From contig CAWBFX010000010.1 of NCBI GenBank assembly GCA_963788215.1, forward strand, positions 620,001-684,000: DNA of 64,000 nt. The letters run 5' to 3'. The position numbers were made by a program, and so were the translations under genes. Of the stretch, positions 24,853 through 33,971 are shown in pieces. Position 1 is the first letter of the stretch; each line of letters begins with the position of its first letter. Origin of the DNA: AC-32 sp963788215 (lineage in GTDB: Bacteria; Actinomycetota; Thermoleophilia; Gaiellales; Gaiellaceae). The notes beneath the pieces were generated by a model that was not told where the DNA came from, did no database searches, and saw only the letters and a program-made list of their open reading frames with translations.

Positions 24853-24894
24853 CGGCGGATGCTTTTGGATGCACGCCGCTACGCTTTGTCCCGC

Positions 24895-24966
24895 GCGCCT
24901 GTAGCTCAGTGGAAGAGCAACGGCCTTCTAAGCCGTGGGTCGGAGGTTCGAATCCTCCCAGGCGCA
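24895..24966 (+). tRNA. tRNA-Arg (TCT)
   Basis: A 72-nt cloverleaf: acceptor GCGCCTG/CAGGCGC, D stem GCTC/GAGC, anticodon stem ACGGC/GCCGT with loop CTTCTAA (anticodon TCT), T stem GGAGG/CCTCC. TACGCT about 14 nt upstream is a likely -10. Confidence 0.93.
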
Positions 24967-25016
24967 TTTGACTCGGTGTCGGCGATCCGACAGGGGTAGG
25001 CGGAGGGGCGCGCCCG

Positions 25017-25632
25017 GTGGCAAGGGCCGGTGCCTCCTACGATGAGTTCATCCGAGTGCCAGGCGAACCCATCGAACTGCCTAAGTCGAGTGAGGTCGTC
25101 CGGGTCGGCATCGGTACGCCGGGGGAGCCGTTCTCTAGGCCGTGGCGTTTCTGGACTTCGGATGACAGCGCCTACTTCGCCAGCCGAAGTTCCGGGAGGG
25201 TCTTCAAGGCGAGCTTTCACCCCGTCCATGAAGACCACCCCTCGGCTGTGTGGCAGGCCGGGTTCACGCGGGAGTCGAACGTGTCCCGACCTCCCTGCGC
25301 TGGACGACTTTTCGGGCGTTGGCACCTGGCTCCCCGCACCGGCCCCCGGGCACGTGAGGAACGTGGTCGTCTTCCTCGCAGACCCCGATCCAGATGAGTT
25401 CCGGGTGGCCGACGACACCACGCTCGTTGGTCTGCTCCCGATGAGGAACGAGTGGCAGATGCTGGTCGCCTCGGTGGAGCGCCCGCTTCGAGAGGAGGAG
25501 CTACCCCTGTTGTGGGAGACCCGGCGCGAGGCGCAGGTCACCGTTCCGCGTCCGCCCCGGTCCGGGGTTGACTCGGCCGAGGTCATGCGAGTCACGACCA
25601 GCCCGGACGGGCACCGCCGATGTTCATCGTGA
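25017..25632 (+). pseudogene. Unrecognised protein, split by a frameshift
   Basis: The N-terminal part runs from GTG 25017 (AGGCGGAGG just upstream) through ASYDEFIRVPGEPIELP and PWRFWTSDDSAYFA. After about 25281-25287 the sensible reading moves by one base and continues as DLPALDDFSGVGTWLPAP, HVRNVVVFLADPD and LLPMRNEWQMLVASVERP to TGA at 25632. Joined, it would be about 204 residues. No family is recognised. A 29-residue frame (25622-25711) follows. The location beside a duplicated tRNA half suggests an accessory gene that is decaying, but a sequence error fits as well. Confidence 0.55.
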
Positions 25633-25766
25633 ACGTGCTCGACACCGATTGCTACCGCGTCGAGCCAGCGGGCGATGAGGGCTCGGGGGCGAGAGAGCCC
25701 TCGCGCTGAACCGGGTGCCGTCTCGCAAAGGTGAAGTGCGCGGCCCTGCGTGCCGATAGCCAGGGC

Positions 25767-26285
25767 ATGTCGTCGTCCGCCCCTTCGGAGCACCGTGCCG
25801 GAACCGCAGCGCGCACGGGAATTGCGGGCACGCTCGTGGCTGCTTTCGCGTTCTTCGACGGGGTCTTCCTGGGCGCTCCGATCGCGCTCTTCGCGGCGTC
25901 GTTCCGGCCGCTCGTCGTCTACGCCGTCGCCGTCGTCGCGATCATCGTCATCGTCACGGCCTGCTGCAGGTGGGTCGACCGCCGCTGGGACGTTTTCTTC
26001 TCCGGGAGCGGCAGTCGCGTCGAGACGCGGCTCGAGACGATGCGAGAGAGCAGGCTGATGCGCCACCCGGTCGCGTGGATCCAGCGTGGCTCGGACCGCT
26101 GGTATGGACTGGCCGCGGCCGTAGCCAACCCGATTCTCGTCTCGGCCTTCGCCCGCGTCGTCGGCGGCAAGCCCGTCGGGAACCGCCGGATCATGCTGGG
26201 CGCAGTTGCGTACGCGATCCCGTACGCGGCGATGTGGACGTTCGTCGGGCTCGCCGTCGGCGGTTCGCTCCGCGCAGCGTTCTAG
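25767..26285 (+). CDS. Membrane protein of unknown function (172 aa)
   Basis: The protein has about four membrane helices: GTLVAAFAFFDGVFLGAPIA, VVYAVAVVAIIVIVTACC, then after a cytoplasmic stretch rich in Arg (WVDRRWDVFFSGSGSRVE) two more near the C-terminus (AAMWTFVGLAVGG). I chose ATG 25767 over GTG 25731 because the upstream residues look non-coding. No family is recognised. It is followed after 39 bp by another small membrane gene on the same strand. Confidence 0.65.
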   Translation: MSSSAPSEHRAGTAARTGIAGTLVAAFAFFDGVFLGAPIALFAASFRPLVVYAVAVVAIIVIVTACCRWVDRRWDVFFSGSGSRVETRLETMRESRLMRHPVAWIQRGSDRWYGLAAAVANPILVSAFARVVGGKPVGNRRIMLGAVAYAIPYAAMWTFVGLAVGGSLRAAF

Positions 26286-26324
26286 CGCGATTCGGAATCA
26301 CGGCGGCCGGGAAGGCAGCCCGCG

Positions 26325-26603
26325 ATGGGAATCGTCATAAGTCTGATCCTGGTCGCCTTCGGGGCGATCCTGACGTGGGCTGTCAACTCGAGCGGCGGCA
26401 GTGTCGACCCGCAGGTCGTCGGCGTGGTTCTGATGGTCATCGGGATCATCGTCTTCGGCATCTCGCTCACGCTCTGGCACACGTGGTGGGGCCCGGGATT
26501 CTGGGAGGGCCCGCCCGTCGCCCGGCGCCGCGTGCCGTACGCGCGACGCCGCACGACCACGACCTACGTCGAGGACGAGCCGCCTCCCCCGCCGGGGCCC
26601 TAG
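26325..26603 (+). CDS. DUF6458-like small membrane protein
   Basis: This 92-residue protein starts at ATG 26325. Two membrane helices (ISLILVAFGAILTWAV and VVGVVLMVIGIIVFGISL) flank a short VDPQVVG turn, followed by a basic then Pro-rich cytoplasmic tail (RRRVPYARRR ... PPPPPG). This two-helix, VD-loop layout is typical of the actinobacterial DUF6458 proteins, whose function is unknown. Confidence 0.7.
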   Translation: MGIVISLILVAFGAILTWAVNSSGGSVDPQVVGVVLMVIGIIVFGISLTLWHTWWGPGFWEGPPVARRRVPYARRRTTTTYVEDEPPPPPGP

Positions 26604-26633
26604 GGATCCGAAGTCGAGGAGGAGGAATCGTTC

Positions 26634-27236
26634 ATGGGCAAGAAGCTGGAAGGCAAGCGTGTCGCGTTTCTCGCGACCGACATGGTCGAGCAGGTCGAGC
26701 TGACGGAGCCGTGGAAGGCAGTCAGGGATGAAGGTGCCCGGGTCGAGCTCATCTCACTGGAAGAGGGCAAGATCCAGGGGTTCAACCACTACGACAAGGC
26801 TGACGAGTTCGCCGTCGACCGCACGGTCGAGGAGGCGAGCGCCTCCGACTACGACGCGCTCGTGATCCCCGGCGGCGTCGGCAATCCCGACACGATGCGA
26901 GGCGACGAGAACGCCGTCGCGTTCGTCCGCGACTTCTTCGAGCAGGGCAAGCCAGTCGGCGTGATCTGCCACGGCCCTTGGATGCTCGTCGAGGCAGGCG
27001 TCGTGCGCGGGCGCAAGGTCACGTCGTGGCCGACGCTGCAGACCGACATCCGTAACGCGGGCGGCGAGTGGGTCGACGAGGAGGTCGTGGTCGACCAGGG
27101 CCTCGTCACGAGCCGCAAGCCCGACGACCTGCCGGCCTTCACGAAAAAGATCGTCGAAGAGTTCTGCGAAGGCCGCCACGAGCAGCAGGCCGACAAGACG
27201 CAGACCGAGGTCCACGCAGAGGCGACGCCGAAATGA
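26634..27236 (+). CDS. DJ-1/PfpI family protein (class I glutamine amidotransferase-like)
   Basis: The 200-residue protein starts at ATG 26634 after a very strong GAGGAGGAA site. It shows the nucleophile elbow GVICHGPWMLVEAG (Cys followed by His, as in PfpI/YhbO), YDALVIPGGVGNPD and the ending SRKPDDLPAFTKKIVEEF of this subgroup. Members act as deglycases/hydrolases for glycation damage or as stress proteins; the exact activity is debated. The last 20 residues are a polar tail not needed for the fold. A terminator follows 4 bp after the stop. Confidence 0.92.
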   Translation: MGKKLEGKRVAFLATDMVEQVELTEPWKAVRDEGARVELISLEEGKIQGFNHYDKADEFAVDRTVEEASASDYDALVIPGGVGNPDTMRGDENAVAFVRDFFEQGKPVGVICHGPWMLVEAGVVRGRKVTSWPTLQTDIRNAGGEWVDEEVVVDQGLVTSRKPDDLPAFTKKIVEEFCEGRHEQQADKTQTEVHAEATPK

Positions 27237-27240
27237 CGTG

Positions 27241-27260
27241 AGGGCGGCTTTCGCCGCCCT
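27241..27260. terminator. Terminator between the PfpI gene and tRNA-His
   Basis: AGGGCGGC-TTTC-GCCGCCCT is a perfect 8-bp stem directly after the PfpI-family stop; it also lies 20 bp past the 3' end of the opposing tRNA-His, so it may serve both. Confidence 0.7.
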
Positions 27261-27280
27261 TGCGGACTGAAGACGCGAGG

Positions 27281-27354
27281 GGTGGCGGAGGGGACTCGAA
27301 CCCCCGACCACCGGGACCACAACCCGGGGCTCTACCAACTGAGCTACCGCCACC
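27281..27354 (-). tRNA. tRNA-His (GTG)
   Basis: Minus-strand cloverleaf: acceptor GTGGCGG/CCGCCAC with the extra 5' G typical of tRNA-His (position 27354) facing discriminator C, anticodon loop TTGTGGT (anticodon GTG), T arm GGGGGTTCGAGTCCCC. CCA is not encoded. Confidence 0.95.
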
Positions 27355-27416
27355 GCGAAGCGAGCACAGGATAGCTCGCCCCGACGTCGCCCCTCGATCG
27401 GGCACACTTGCCGCGG

Positions 27417-27488
27417 GGCCCCGTAGCTCAGTGGATAGAGCAACGGACTTCGAATCCGTGTGCGGAGGTTCGACTCCTCCCGGGGCCA
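27417..27488 (+). tRNA. tRNA-Arg (TCG)
   Basis: A 72-nt cloverleaf: acceptor GGCCCCG/CGGGGCC, D stem GCTC/GAGC, anticodon stem ACGGA/TCCGT with loop CTTCGAA (anticodon TCG), T stem GGAGG/CCTCC. Confidence 0.95.
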
Positions 27489-27541
27489 CTCGGCGTCTGC
27501 GCCCGCAGGGGGCAAGCAGGTCGCCTCGTAGAGGTGCGGGA

Positions 27542-27736
27542 TTAGGCCGCGGGGAGGTGGCGCCTGATCAGAGCGCCGATCAGGCGCTGCTGCCTGTCGA
27601 CGAGCTCGACGCGGTTGCGCTCGAGCTCGTCGCGCGGGGCTCCGACGGCGCGCATCGTCTGGCGCTCGTAGACGAGCCCGCGAATCTCGTCGCTGAGAGA
27701 TTCGACGCTCGGAAGTTGGATGACTGTTGCGCTCAC
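27542..27736 (-). CDS. Small hypothetical protein (64 aa)
   Basis: This 64-residue frame starts at GTG 27734-27736 and is rich in Arg, Glu and Leu, predicted as one long helical hairpin (SLSDEIRGLVYERQTMRAVG, then RVELVDRQQRLIGALIRRHL). It resembles short coiled-coil proteins but no family is recognised. It fills the gap between tRNA-Arg and the next small minus-strand gene. Confidence 0.5.
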   Translation of the reverse strand: MSATVIQLPSVESLSDEIRGLVYERQTMRAVGAPRDELERNRVELVDRQQRLIGALIRRHLPAA

Positions 27737-27767
27737 GACGGGCTTGGACGGAGCGCTTCGCGATTAG

Positions 27768-27920
27768 TTAGTCGGAGTCCTCTTCCGGCTCGGGAGGCGG
27801 ATCGTCCTTCAGCCGCTCGGCAACCTCGTGCCGTTCCTCGGACTCCTCCGCGAGCAGGCGCTCGTACGCCGACCGCGGCGACTCGCGGCTCTCCTGCTCG
27901 CGTTCCTCTGGCGTGCTCAT
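27768..27920 (-). CDS. Small acidic hypothetical protein (50 aa)
   Basis: Read from ATG 27918-27920, this is a 50-residue, highly charged peptide (many Glu and Arg, ending PPPEPEEDSD) with no hydrophobic core, probably disordered. It lies 31 bp upstream of, and in the same minus direction as, the 64-residue gene. A longer reading from 28001 would run through tRNA-Leu and is rejected. Confidence 0.45.
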   Translation of the reverse strand: MSTPEEREQESRESPRSAYERLLAEESEERHEVAERLKDDPPPEPEEDSD

Positions 27921-27957
27921 CCGACCTAGCTTGCTCGGCTCTATCCTTCTTGAAACC

Positions 27958-28043
27958 GCGGGCGTGGCGGAACTGGCAAACGCGATGGGTTTAGGTCCCA
28001 TTGGAGCTCAGGCTCCTTAGAGGTTCGAGTCCTCTCGCCCGCA
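27958..28043 (+). tRNA. tRNA-Leu (TAG)
   Basis: An 86-nt tRNA with the long variable arm of class II tRNAs: acceptor GCGGGCG/CGCCCGC, anticodon stem ATGGG/CCCAT with loop TTTAGGT (anticodon TAG), variable stem GGAGC..GCTCC, T arm GAGGTTCGAGTCCTC. TATCCT upstream is a plausible -10. Confidence 0.95.
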
Positions 28044-28065
28044 CATCCCCTGGGATACTCGGTTC

Positions 28066-29001
28066 GTGCTGGCGCACTGGGACGAGGTCGATGCGCAGCG
28101 GCGCGAGAAAGGGCCGATGGCCGCGAGCTGGCAGCACCTCGGCGACGCGGCCGGCGTCACGGGGTTCGGGCTCAACCGCGTGCGCGTCGAGCCGGGGCGG
28201 CTGCCGACCCCGCCGCATTCGCACGGGCTCTCGGAGGAGATCTACTTCGTGCTCGGCGGCTCCGGCCTGCTCTGGCAGGACGAGGCTGTCTGCGAGGTGC
28301 GCGCCGGGGACACCGTCGTCCAGACGGCAGACCACTTCGAGCACACGTTCAAGGGCGGCCCCGAAGGCCTCGACTACCTCGTCTTCGGCACGCGGCATCC
28401 CGTCGAGTACGGCTGGCTGCCGCGCTCGAAGGCGGTCAGGCTCGGCTGGCCGTGGGTCGAGGGTCGCGTCGACAACCCGTGGGACATCGAGGCGGAGGTG
28501 GGGGAGCTCGAGTTCGCCGAGCCGGGCGAGCGCCCGCCCAACGTGGTCGCGCTCGACGACATCCCGCTCGACGAGGAGGGCGACAAGGCTCTCGCTGCCT
28601 CCGCGGGGTCCGAGCGGAGCGGCCTTAACTGGGTCCGTCGCGACCCCGGAAAGCGCGGCTGTGTGCCGCATTGCCACTCGTCGGAGTCCGAGGCCTTCGT
28701 CGTCCTGGAGGGCGGCGGAGTCCTCGAGCTCTGGCCCTCACCGCGCTCGGCAGCCTCCGGAGCGCAGCGCGAAGACCACCAGCTGAGGGCCGGCGATGTC
28801 GTCTCGCGGCCTCCCGGAACGCGGATCGCCCATTCGATCGTCGCGGGACCGGAGGGCATCACCTACCTGGTGTACGGGACCAGGGATCCGAACGACATCT
28901 GCTACTACCCGCGCTCGAACAAGATCTCGTTTCGCGGCGTGGGATTGATCGCGCGGCTCGACCACCTCGATTACTACGACGGCGAGCCGCCTGACGGCTA
29001 G
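28066..29001 (+). CDS. Bicupin domain protein
   Basis: The protein has 311 residues with two cupin barrels. Barrel 1 has PPHSHGLSEEIYFVLGGSG (metal-binding His-His-Glu motif) and AGDTVVQTADHFEHTF; barrel 2 has VPHCHSSESEAFVVLEGGG and AGDVVSRPPGTRIAHS. Both keep their metal ligands, so a metal-dependent enzyme or a small-molecule binder is expected; substrates of such bicupins vary widely (sugars, aromatic acids, thiols). It starts at GTG 28066, only 22 bp after tRNA-Leu, with GATACT about 10 nt upstream as a likely -10. Confidence 0.85.
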   Translation: MLAHWDEVDAQRREKGPMAASWQHLGDAAGVTGFGLNRVRVEPGRLPTPPHSHGLSEEIYFVLGGSGLLWQDEAVCEVRAGDTVVQTADHFEHTFKGGPEGLDYLVFGTRHPVEYGWLPRSKAVRLGWPWVEGRVDNPWDIEAEVGELEFAEPGERPPNVVALDDIPLDEEGDKALAASAGSERSGLNWVRRDPGKRGCVPHCHSSESEAFVVLEGGGVLELWPSPRSAASGAQREDHQLRAGDVVSRPPGTRIAHSIVAGPEGITYLVYGTRDPNDICYYPRSNKISFRGVGLIARLDHLDYYDGEPPDG

Positions 29002-29031
29002 CAAGCCCGCTTTGCTCTAATGGACCGGGCG

Positions 29032-30387
29032 ATGGCGACGCAGGTCGAGGAGCTTCCGGACAACCGGGTCCGATTGAGGGTGGACGTGCCGCAGGCGGAT
29101 CTCCGCCACGCGGTCGAGCACGCGACCTCCGACCTGGCCCGGAGCGTGAAGGTGCCGGGCTTCCGCAAGGGGAAAGTCCCGCTGCGCGTGCTCGAAGCCC
29201 GCATCGGCCGCGAGCGCATCTTCAGCGAGGCCGTCGAGAGCCACATCGGGGGCTGGTTCATGAACGCGGCTGCGACCACGCGCATCCGGCCGGTGGCAGC
29301 GCCGGAGTACGACTACGACGTGCCCGGCTCCGAGGACGACGATTTCAGCTTCGTCGCGACGGTCTCCGTGCAGCCGAAGCCCGAGCCGGCGGACTGGACG
29401 CAGCTCGAGGTGCCCTACGCGGAGCCCGAGGTGCCGGAGGAGGTCGTGGACGAGGAGATCGAGGCGCTGCGCTCGTCGGTCGCGGAGCTCACCCCTGTCG
29501 AGGACCGGCCCGCGCGTAGCGGCGACGTCGTCGTCATCGACGTGATCGCCGACTCCGGCGAAGGTCAGCGCGACCTCGTCGTGGAGCTCGGCGCCGGCGC
29601 GCTCATGGAGGAGCTCGAGCGCACGCTCACCGGCACGAGCCCGGGAGAGACGAAGGAGGTCGAGCTTCCGCAGCCGGACGGCTCCACCGCGAAGGCGTCA
29701 CTCACCCTGAAGGAAGTGAAGGAGAAGGCGCTGCCGCCGCTCGACGACGAGCTGGCGCGCGCCGCGAGCGAGTTCGACACCCTGGACGAGCTTCGCGCCG
29801 ACATCGAGCAGCGGATCCGCACCGTCCTCGAGGAGCAGGCCGAGACGGACTTCCGCGCCGCGGCGGCCGACCTGCTCGTCCGCGAGACCGGCGTCCAGGC
29901 GGCGGGACCGCTGGTCGACGCGCGCACGCGTGAGCTCCTGAACGGCTTCGCGCGCTCGCTCGAGCGGCGCGGCATCAGCCCCGAGGCCTACCTCCAGCTC
30001 TCCGGCCAGAGCGGCGAAGAGCTCGTCGATCAGCTTCGCGCCGAGGCGGAGCTCTCGGTCGCACGCGAGCTGGTCCTGGAAGCGGTCGCCGACAAGCTCG
30101 AGCTCGAGGTCCCGGACTCCGAGATCGAGGAGCTCATCCGCGAGCAGGCGGAGGTGCACGGCGACGACCCGGACGAGGCCGTCGCGCAGGTCCAGGCGAC
30201 CAGCGGCGCCCAGGAGGCGCTGCGCGCCGACCTGCGTCTGCGCAAGGCGCTCGACCGCGTGGCAGCCGAGGCGAAGCGCGTCCCGGTCGAGCTCGCGCGC
30301 GCCCGCGAGAGCATCTGGACACCCGAAAAGGATTCCCCCCAGACAGAGACGAAACTGTGGACCCCCGGCAGCAAGGAGCCAGCATGA
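29032..30387 (+). CDS. tig: Trigger factor
   Basis: Ribosome-bound chaperone and peptidyl-prolyl isomerase. The ribosome-binding tail is recognisable as VPGFRKGKVPLRVLEAR (the GFRxGKxP signature) near residue 40; the FKBP-like domain covers about 145-235 and the helical C-terminal chaperone domain follows. Length is 451 residues if ATG 29032 is used. An earlier ATG at 29020 is in frame, but a TCTAAT -10 box at 29016-29021 overlaps it, and a -10 about 10 nt before the start is the pattern elsewhere here, so 29032 is preferred. The stop overlaps clpP (ATGA). Confidence 0.93.
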   Translation: MATQVEELPDNRVRLRVDVPQADLRHAVEHATSDLARSVKVPGFRKGKVPLRVLEARIGRERIFSEAVESHIGGWFMNAAATTRIRPVAAPEYDYDVPGSEDDDFSFVATVSVQPKPEPADWTQLEVPYAEPEVPEEVVDEEIEALRSSVAELTPVEDRPARSGDVVVIDVIADSGEGQRDLVVELGAGALMEELERTLTGTSPGETKEVELPQPDGSTAKASLTLKEVKEKALPPLDDELARAASEFDTLDELRADIEQRIRTVLEEQAETDFRAAAADLLVRETGVQAAGPLVDARTRELLNGFARSLERRGISPEAYLQLSGQSGEELVDQLRAEAELSVARELVLEAVADKLELEVPDSEIEELIREQAEVHGDDPDEAVAQVQATSGAQEALRADLRLRKALDRVAAEAKRVPVELARARESIWTPEKDSPQTETKLWTPGSKEPA

Positions 30388-31001
30388 GCCCGTTGATCCC
30401 GATGGTGATCGAGCAGACCTCGCGCGGCGAGCGCTCGTTCGACATCTACTCCCGCTTGCTGAACGAGCGGATCATCTTCCTCGGAACGCCAATCGACGAC
30501 CAGATCGCGAACCTGATCATCGCTCAGCTCCTGCACCTGGAGTCCGAGGATCCCGACAAGGACCTCTCGATCTACATCAACTCGCCGGGCGGCTCCGTGT
30601 ACCACGGGCTCGCGATCTACGACACGATGCAGTTCATCAAGCCGGACGTGCAGACGATCTGCGTCGGGACCGCGATGTCGATGGGCGCGCTCCTGCTTGC
30701 AGGCGGCGCGAAAGGAAAGCGGATGGCGCTGCCGAACGCCAAGATCCTGATTCACCAGGTCTGGGGCGGCTTCCAGGGGCAGGCGACGGATATCGAGATC
30801 CATGCCCGGGAGACGATCGCCCTCAAGCGGCGGCTAGAGGAGATCATGTCGGAGCACACGGGACAGGAGATCGACAAGGTTTCGAAGGACATGGAGCGCG
30901 ACTACTTCATGACCCCGCAAGAAGCCCATGACTACGGCATCATCGACAGTGTGATCATCCATCGCGACGCGGCCAAGGACGGGGCCGACGGCAAGGCCTA
31001 G
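30384..31001 (+). CDS. clpP: ATP-dependent Clp protease proteolytic subunit
   Basis: The 205-residue serine peptidase forms the 14-mer barrel that degrades substrates fed by ClpX. Catalytic Ser is in GTAMSMGA, His in ILIHQVWGG and Asp in MERDYFMT. IYINSPGGSV is the conserved oxyanion-side strand. ATG 30384 overlaps the tig stop by 4 bp, so translation is coupled; an upstream in-frame ATG at 30357 lies inside tig and is rejected. clpX follows after 35 bp. Confidence 0.96.
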   Translation: MSPLIPMVIEQTSRGERSFDIYSRLLNERIIFLGTPIDDQIANLIIAQLLHLESEDPDKDLSIYINSPGGSVYHGLAIYDTMQFIKPDVQTICVGTAMSMGALLLAGGAKGKRMALPNAKILIHQVWGGFQGQATDIEIHARETIALKRRLEEIMSEHTGQEIDKVSKDMERDYFMTPQEAHDYGIIDSVIIHRDAAKDGADGKA

Positions 31002-31036
31002 ACCTAGAGGCCTATCCGAGGTAAAAGGAGACAGAG

Positions 31037-32311
<1,275 letters not shown>

Positions 32312-32315
32312 TCGC

Positions 32316-32340
32316 ACGGGGAAACCCCTGGTTTCCCCGT
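32316..32340 (+). terminator. Hairpin after clpX
   Basis: ACGGGGAAACC (32316-32326) pairs perfectly with GGTTTCCCCGT (32330-32340) over a CCT loop. It starts 5 bp after the clpX stop. No T-run follows. It is also the first hairpin of repeat copy B. Confidence 0.65.
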
Positions 32341-32461
32341 GAGCCCCTTCCTTTCGGAACGCCTCAGGGGTTCGTGGCGCTCAACTTGCCGGCAGCTGTC
32401 TGCGTCGGCCGATGATCTTGTCGCGTGTGCCTCCCGCCGGGCAAAGCCCGGCTCCGGCGGC
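32316..32461 (+). repeat. Dispersed repeat, copy B (about 146 bp)
   Basis: Matches 6221-6370 in inverted orientation. It opens with a perfect 11-bp hairpin and ends with GCCGGGC-AAA-GCCCGGC (7-bp stem), the same ends as copy A but with changed, still pairing bases in the first stem. The remaining 32462-32538 holds nothing recognisable apart from GACAC-gatg-GTGTC just before the next gene. Confidence 0.8.
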
Positions 32462-32538
32462 GACTCGAAGCGATCTCCGCGTTCGGGTGACCCGTCAGAT
32501 CAGCTCGACCGGGTGGCCAGCCGTGACACGATGGTGTC

Positions 32539-33321
32539 GTGCCGTACGCGGAACTCGAAGAGCTGAAGCTCTATTACGAGCGGGCCGGCAGCGGCGAGCC
32601 CGAGCTGCTCTTCATCCCCGGCTGGTGCTGCGACCACACCGCGTTCCAGCCTCAGTTCGACCACTTCGCCCGCACGCACGCGGTGACGGCGATCGACCTG
32701 CGCGGCTGCGGCCGGAGCGACCAGCCTGACGACGGGTACACCATTCCGGAGCTCGCCGACGACGTCGCGCGGCTGTGCGCCGAGGTCGGGATCGAGAAGC
32801 CGGTCGTCGTCGGACACAGCCTCGGCGGGATGATCGCGGTCGAGCTGGGGGCGCGGCATCCGTCTCTGCCCAGCGCGCTCGTCCTCGTCGACCCGGGGCC
32901 GATCGACCCCCCGCCCGAGACCCCCAAGATCTTCAGCGCGTTCGCGGAGCAGCTCGCAGGCCCGAACGGCGAGGAGGCGCGCCGCGTCTGGGTGCAGGAC
33001 ATGGGCGCCCGTGACGAGGAGCTCGCGGGCTGGATCGTCGAGCACATGTGTTCAGTCCCGCTGCCGATCGCGACCGCGGTCATCCGCGGCCTCAACGACT
33101 GGAACGGAATCGGCGCGTTCGCGCTCTGCACCGTCCCCACGCTCCTGCTGCGCCGGGCACTGGGCGACGATCCGGACGCCCTCCGCTTGTCGGCGATCAA
33201 GCCCGACCTCCAGGTGGGCATCACGGTCGGCGCGGGTCACTTCCACCAGCTCGAGGTGCCCGAGCAGGTGAACGCGATGATCGAGCGCTTTCTGGCGATC
33301 TACGCGCGCGGCAACACGTAG
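32539..33321 (+). CDS. Alpha/beta hydrolase
   Basis: The 260-residue protein has the canonical fold marks: LLFIPGWCCDHTAF (oxyanion strand), DLRGCGRSD, nucleophile elbow VVGHSLGGM (Ser at about 96) and catalytic His in GAGHFHQLE near the C-terminus. Similar enzymes are esterases, haloperoxidase-like or C-C hydrolases; the substrate cannot be told. The start is GTG 32539. The 3' end overlaps the opposing HlyIII gene by 22 bp. Confidence 0.88.
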   Translation: MPYAELEELKLYYERAGSGEPELLFIPGWCCDHTAFQPQFDHFARTHAVTAIDLRGCGRSDQPDDGYTIPELADDVARLCAEVGIEKPVVVGHSLGGMIAVELGARHPSLPSALVLVDPGPIDPPPETPKIFSAFAEQLAGPNGEEARRVWVQDMGARDEELAGWIVEHMCSVPLPIATAVIRGLNDWNGIGAFALCTVPTLLLRRALGDDPDALRLSAIKPDLQVGITVGAGHFHQLEVPEQVNAMIERFLAIYARGNT

Positions 33322-33971
33322 AACGCAACGACGACGTACTCGCACGCCACCGCGGCGACGACGAGCACGTGGAAGAGCTCGTGGTACCCGAAGACCTGCG
33401 GGCGCGGGTTGGGGCGGCGCCGCGCGTAGACGACCGCGCCGAGGGTGTAGAGAAGACCGCTTGCCACCACCAGCAGGATCGCCGCCAGGGAGAGCTTGAG
33501 CAGTTGCGGGAAGGCGACCGCCCCGACCCAGCCGAGCGTCAATCCGATCGCAGCCGACAGCCACTTCGGCGCGCGCACCCAGCAGAGCTTCAGGACGATG
33601 GCCAGAAACGCGCCGCTCCAGATGATCGCGAGGATCGGGATCGCCCAGCCCTTCGACATGACGATCAGCCCGAACGGCGCATAGCTGCCGGCGATCAGCA
33701 GGTAGATCCCGGCGTGGTCGAGCCGCGCGAGCCAGGAGCGCGCCCGCGGGCGCCACGTCGGCCGGTGGTACACGGCGCTGGCGCCGAAGCACGCGACGAC
33801 GCAGCTCGCGAAGATCGTGCCCGCGACCCGCGCCCTGCCGGGGTCGGCTGTGATCACCACCACCACCCCGACCGCGACGGCGGCGTAGAAGCCGAGCTCG
33901 TGGAAGACGCCTCGTAGCTTCGGTTTGACCAGCTGCGGTGCGCTCTCCACGGTTTCGATCATAAAGCCCAC
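33300..33971 (-). CDS. Hemolysin III / AdipoR-type membrane protein
   Basis: The protein has 223 residues and seven membrane helices. PKLRGVFHELGFY gives the first family His; FGASAVYHR and LDHAGIYLLIAGSYAP the middle motif; and GYHELFHVLVVAA the last His pair, i.e. the zinc-site pattern of PAQR/HlyIII proteins. Bacterial members are poorly defined; hemolysis is not implied. GTG 33971 abuts the flippase stop (an ATG at 33962 is also in frame), so the two minus-strand genes form one unit. Confidence 0.9.
   Translation of the reverse strand: MGFMIETVESAPQLVKPKLRGVFHELGFYAAVAVGVVVVITADPGRARVAGTIFASCVVACFGASAVYHRPTWRPRARSWLARLDHAGIYLLIAGSYAPFGLIVMSKGWAIPILAIIWSGAFLAIVLKLCWVRAPKWLSAAIGLTLGWVGAVAFPQLLKLSLAAILLVVASGLLYTLGAVVYARRRPNPRPQVFGYHELFHVLVVAAVACEYVVVAFYVLPRA

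Noticed and set aside
24716..24966. tmRNA or a tRNA-Arg split by an intron
   Set aside because: No tag-reading frame or tmRNA 5' sequence is present, and the only 3' half belongs to a complete tRNA-Arg downstream.
27921..28001. A longer start for the 50-residue acidic protein
   Set aside because: The extra residues are the reverse strand of tRNA-Leu.
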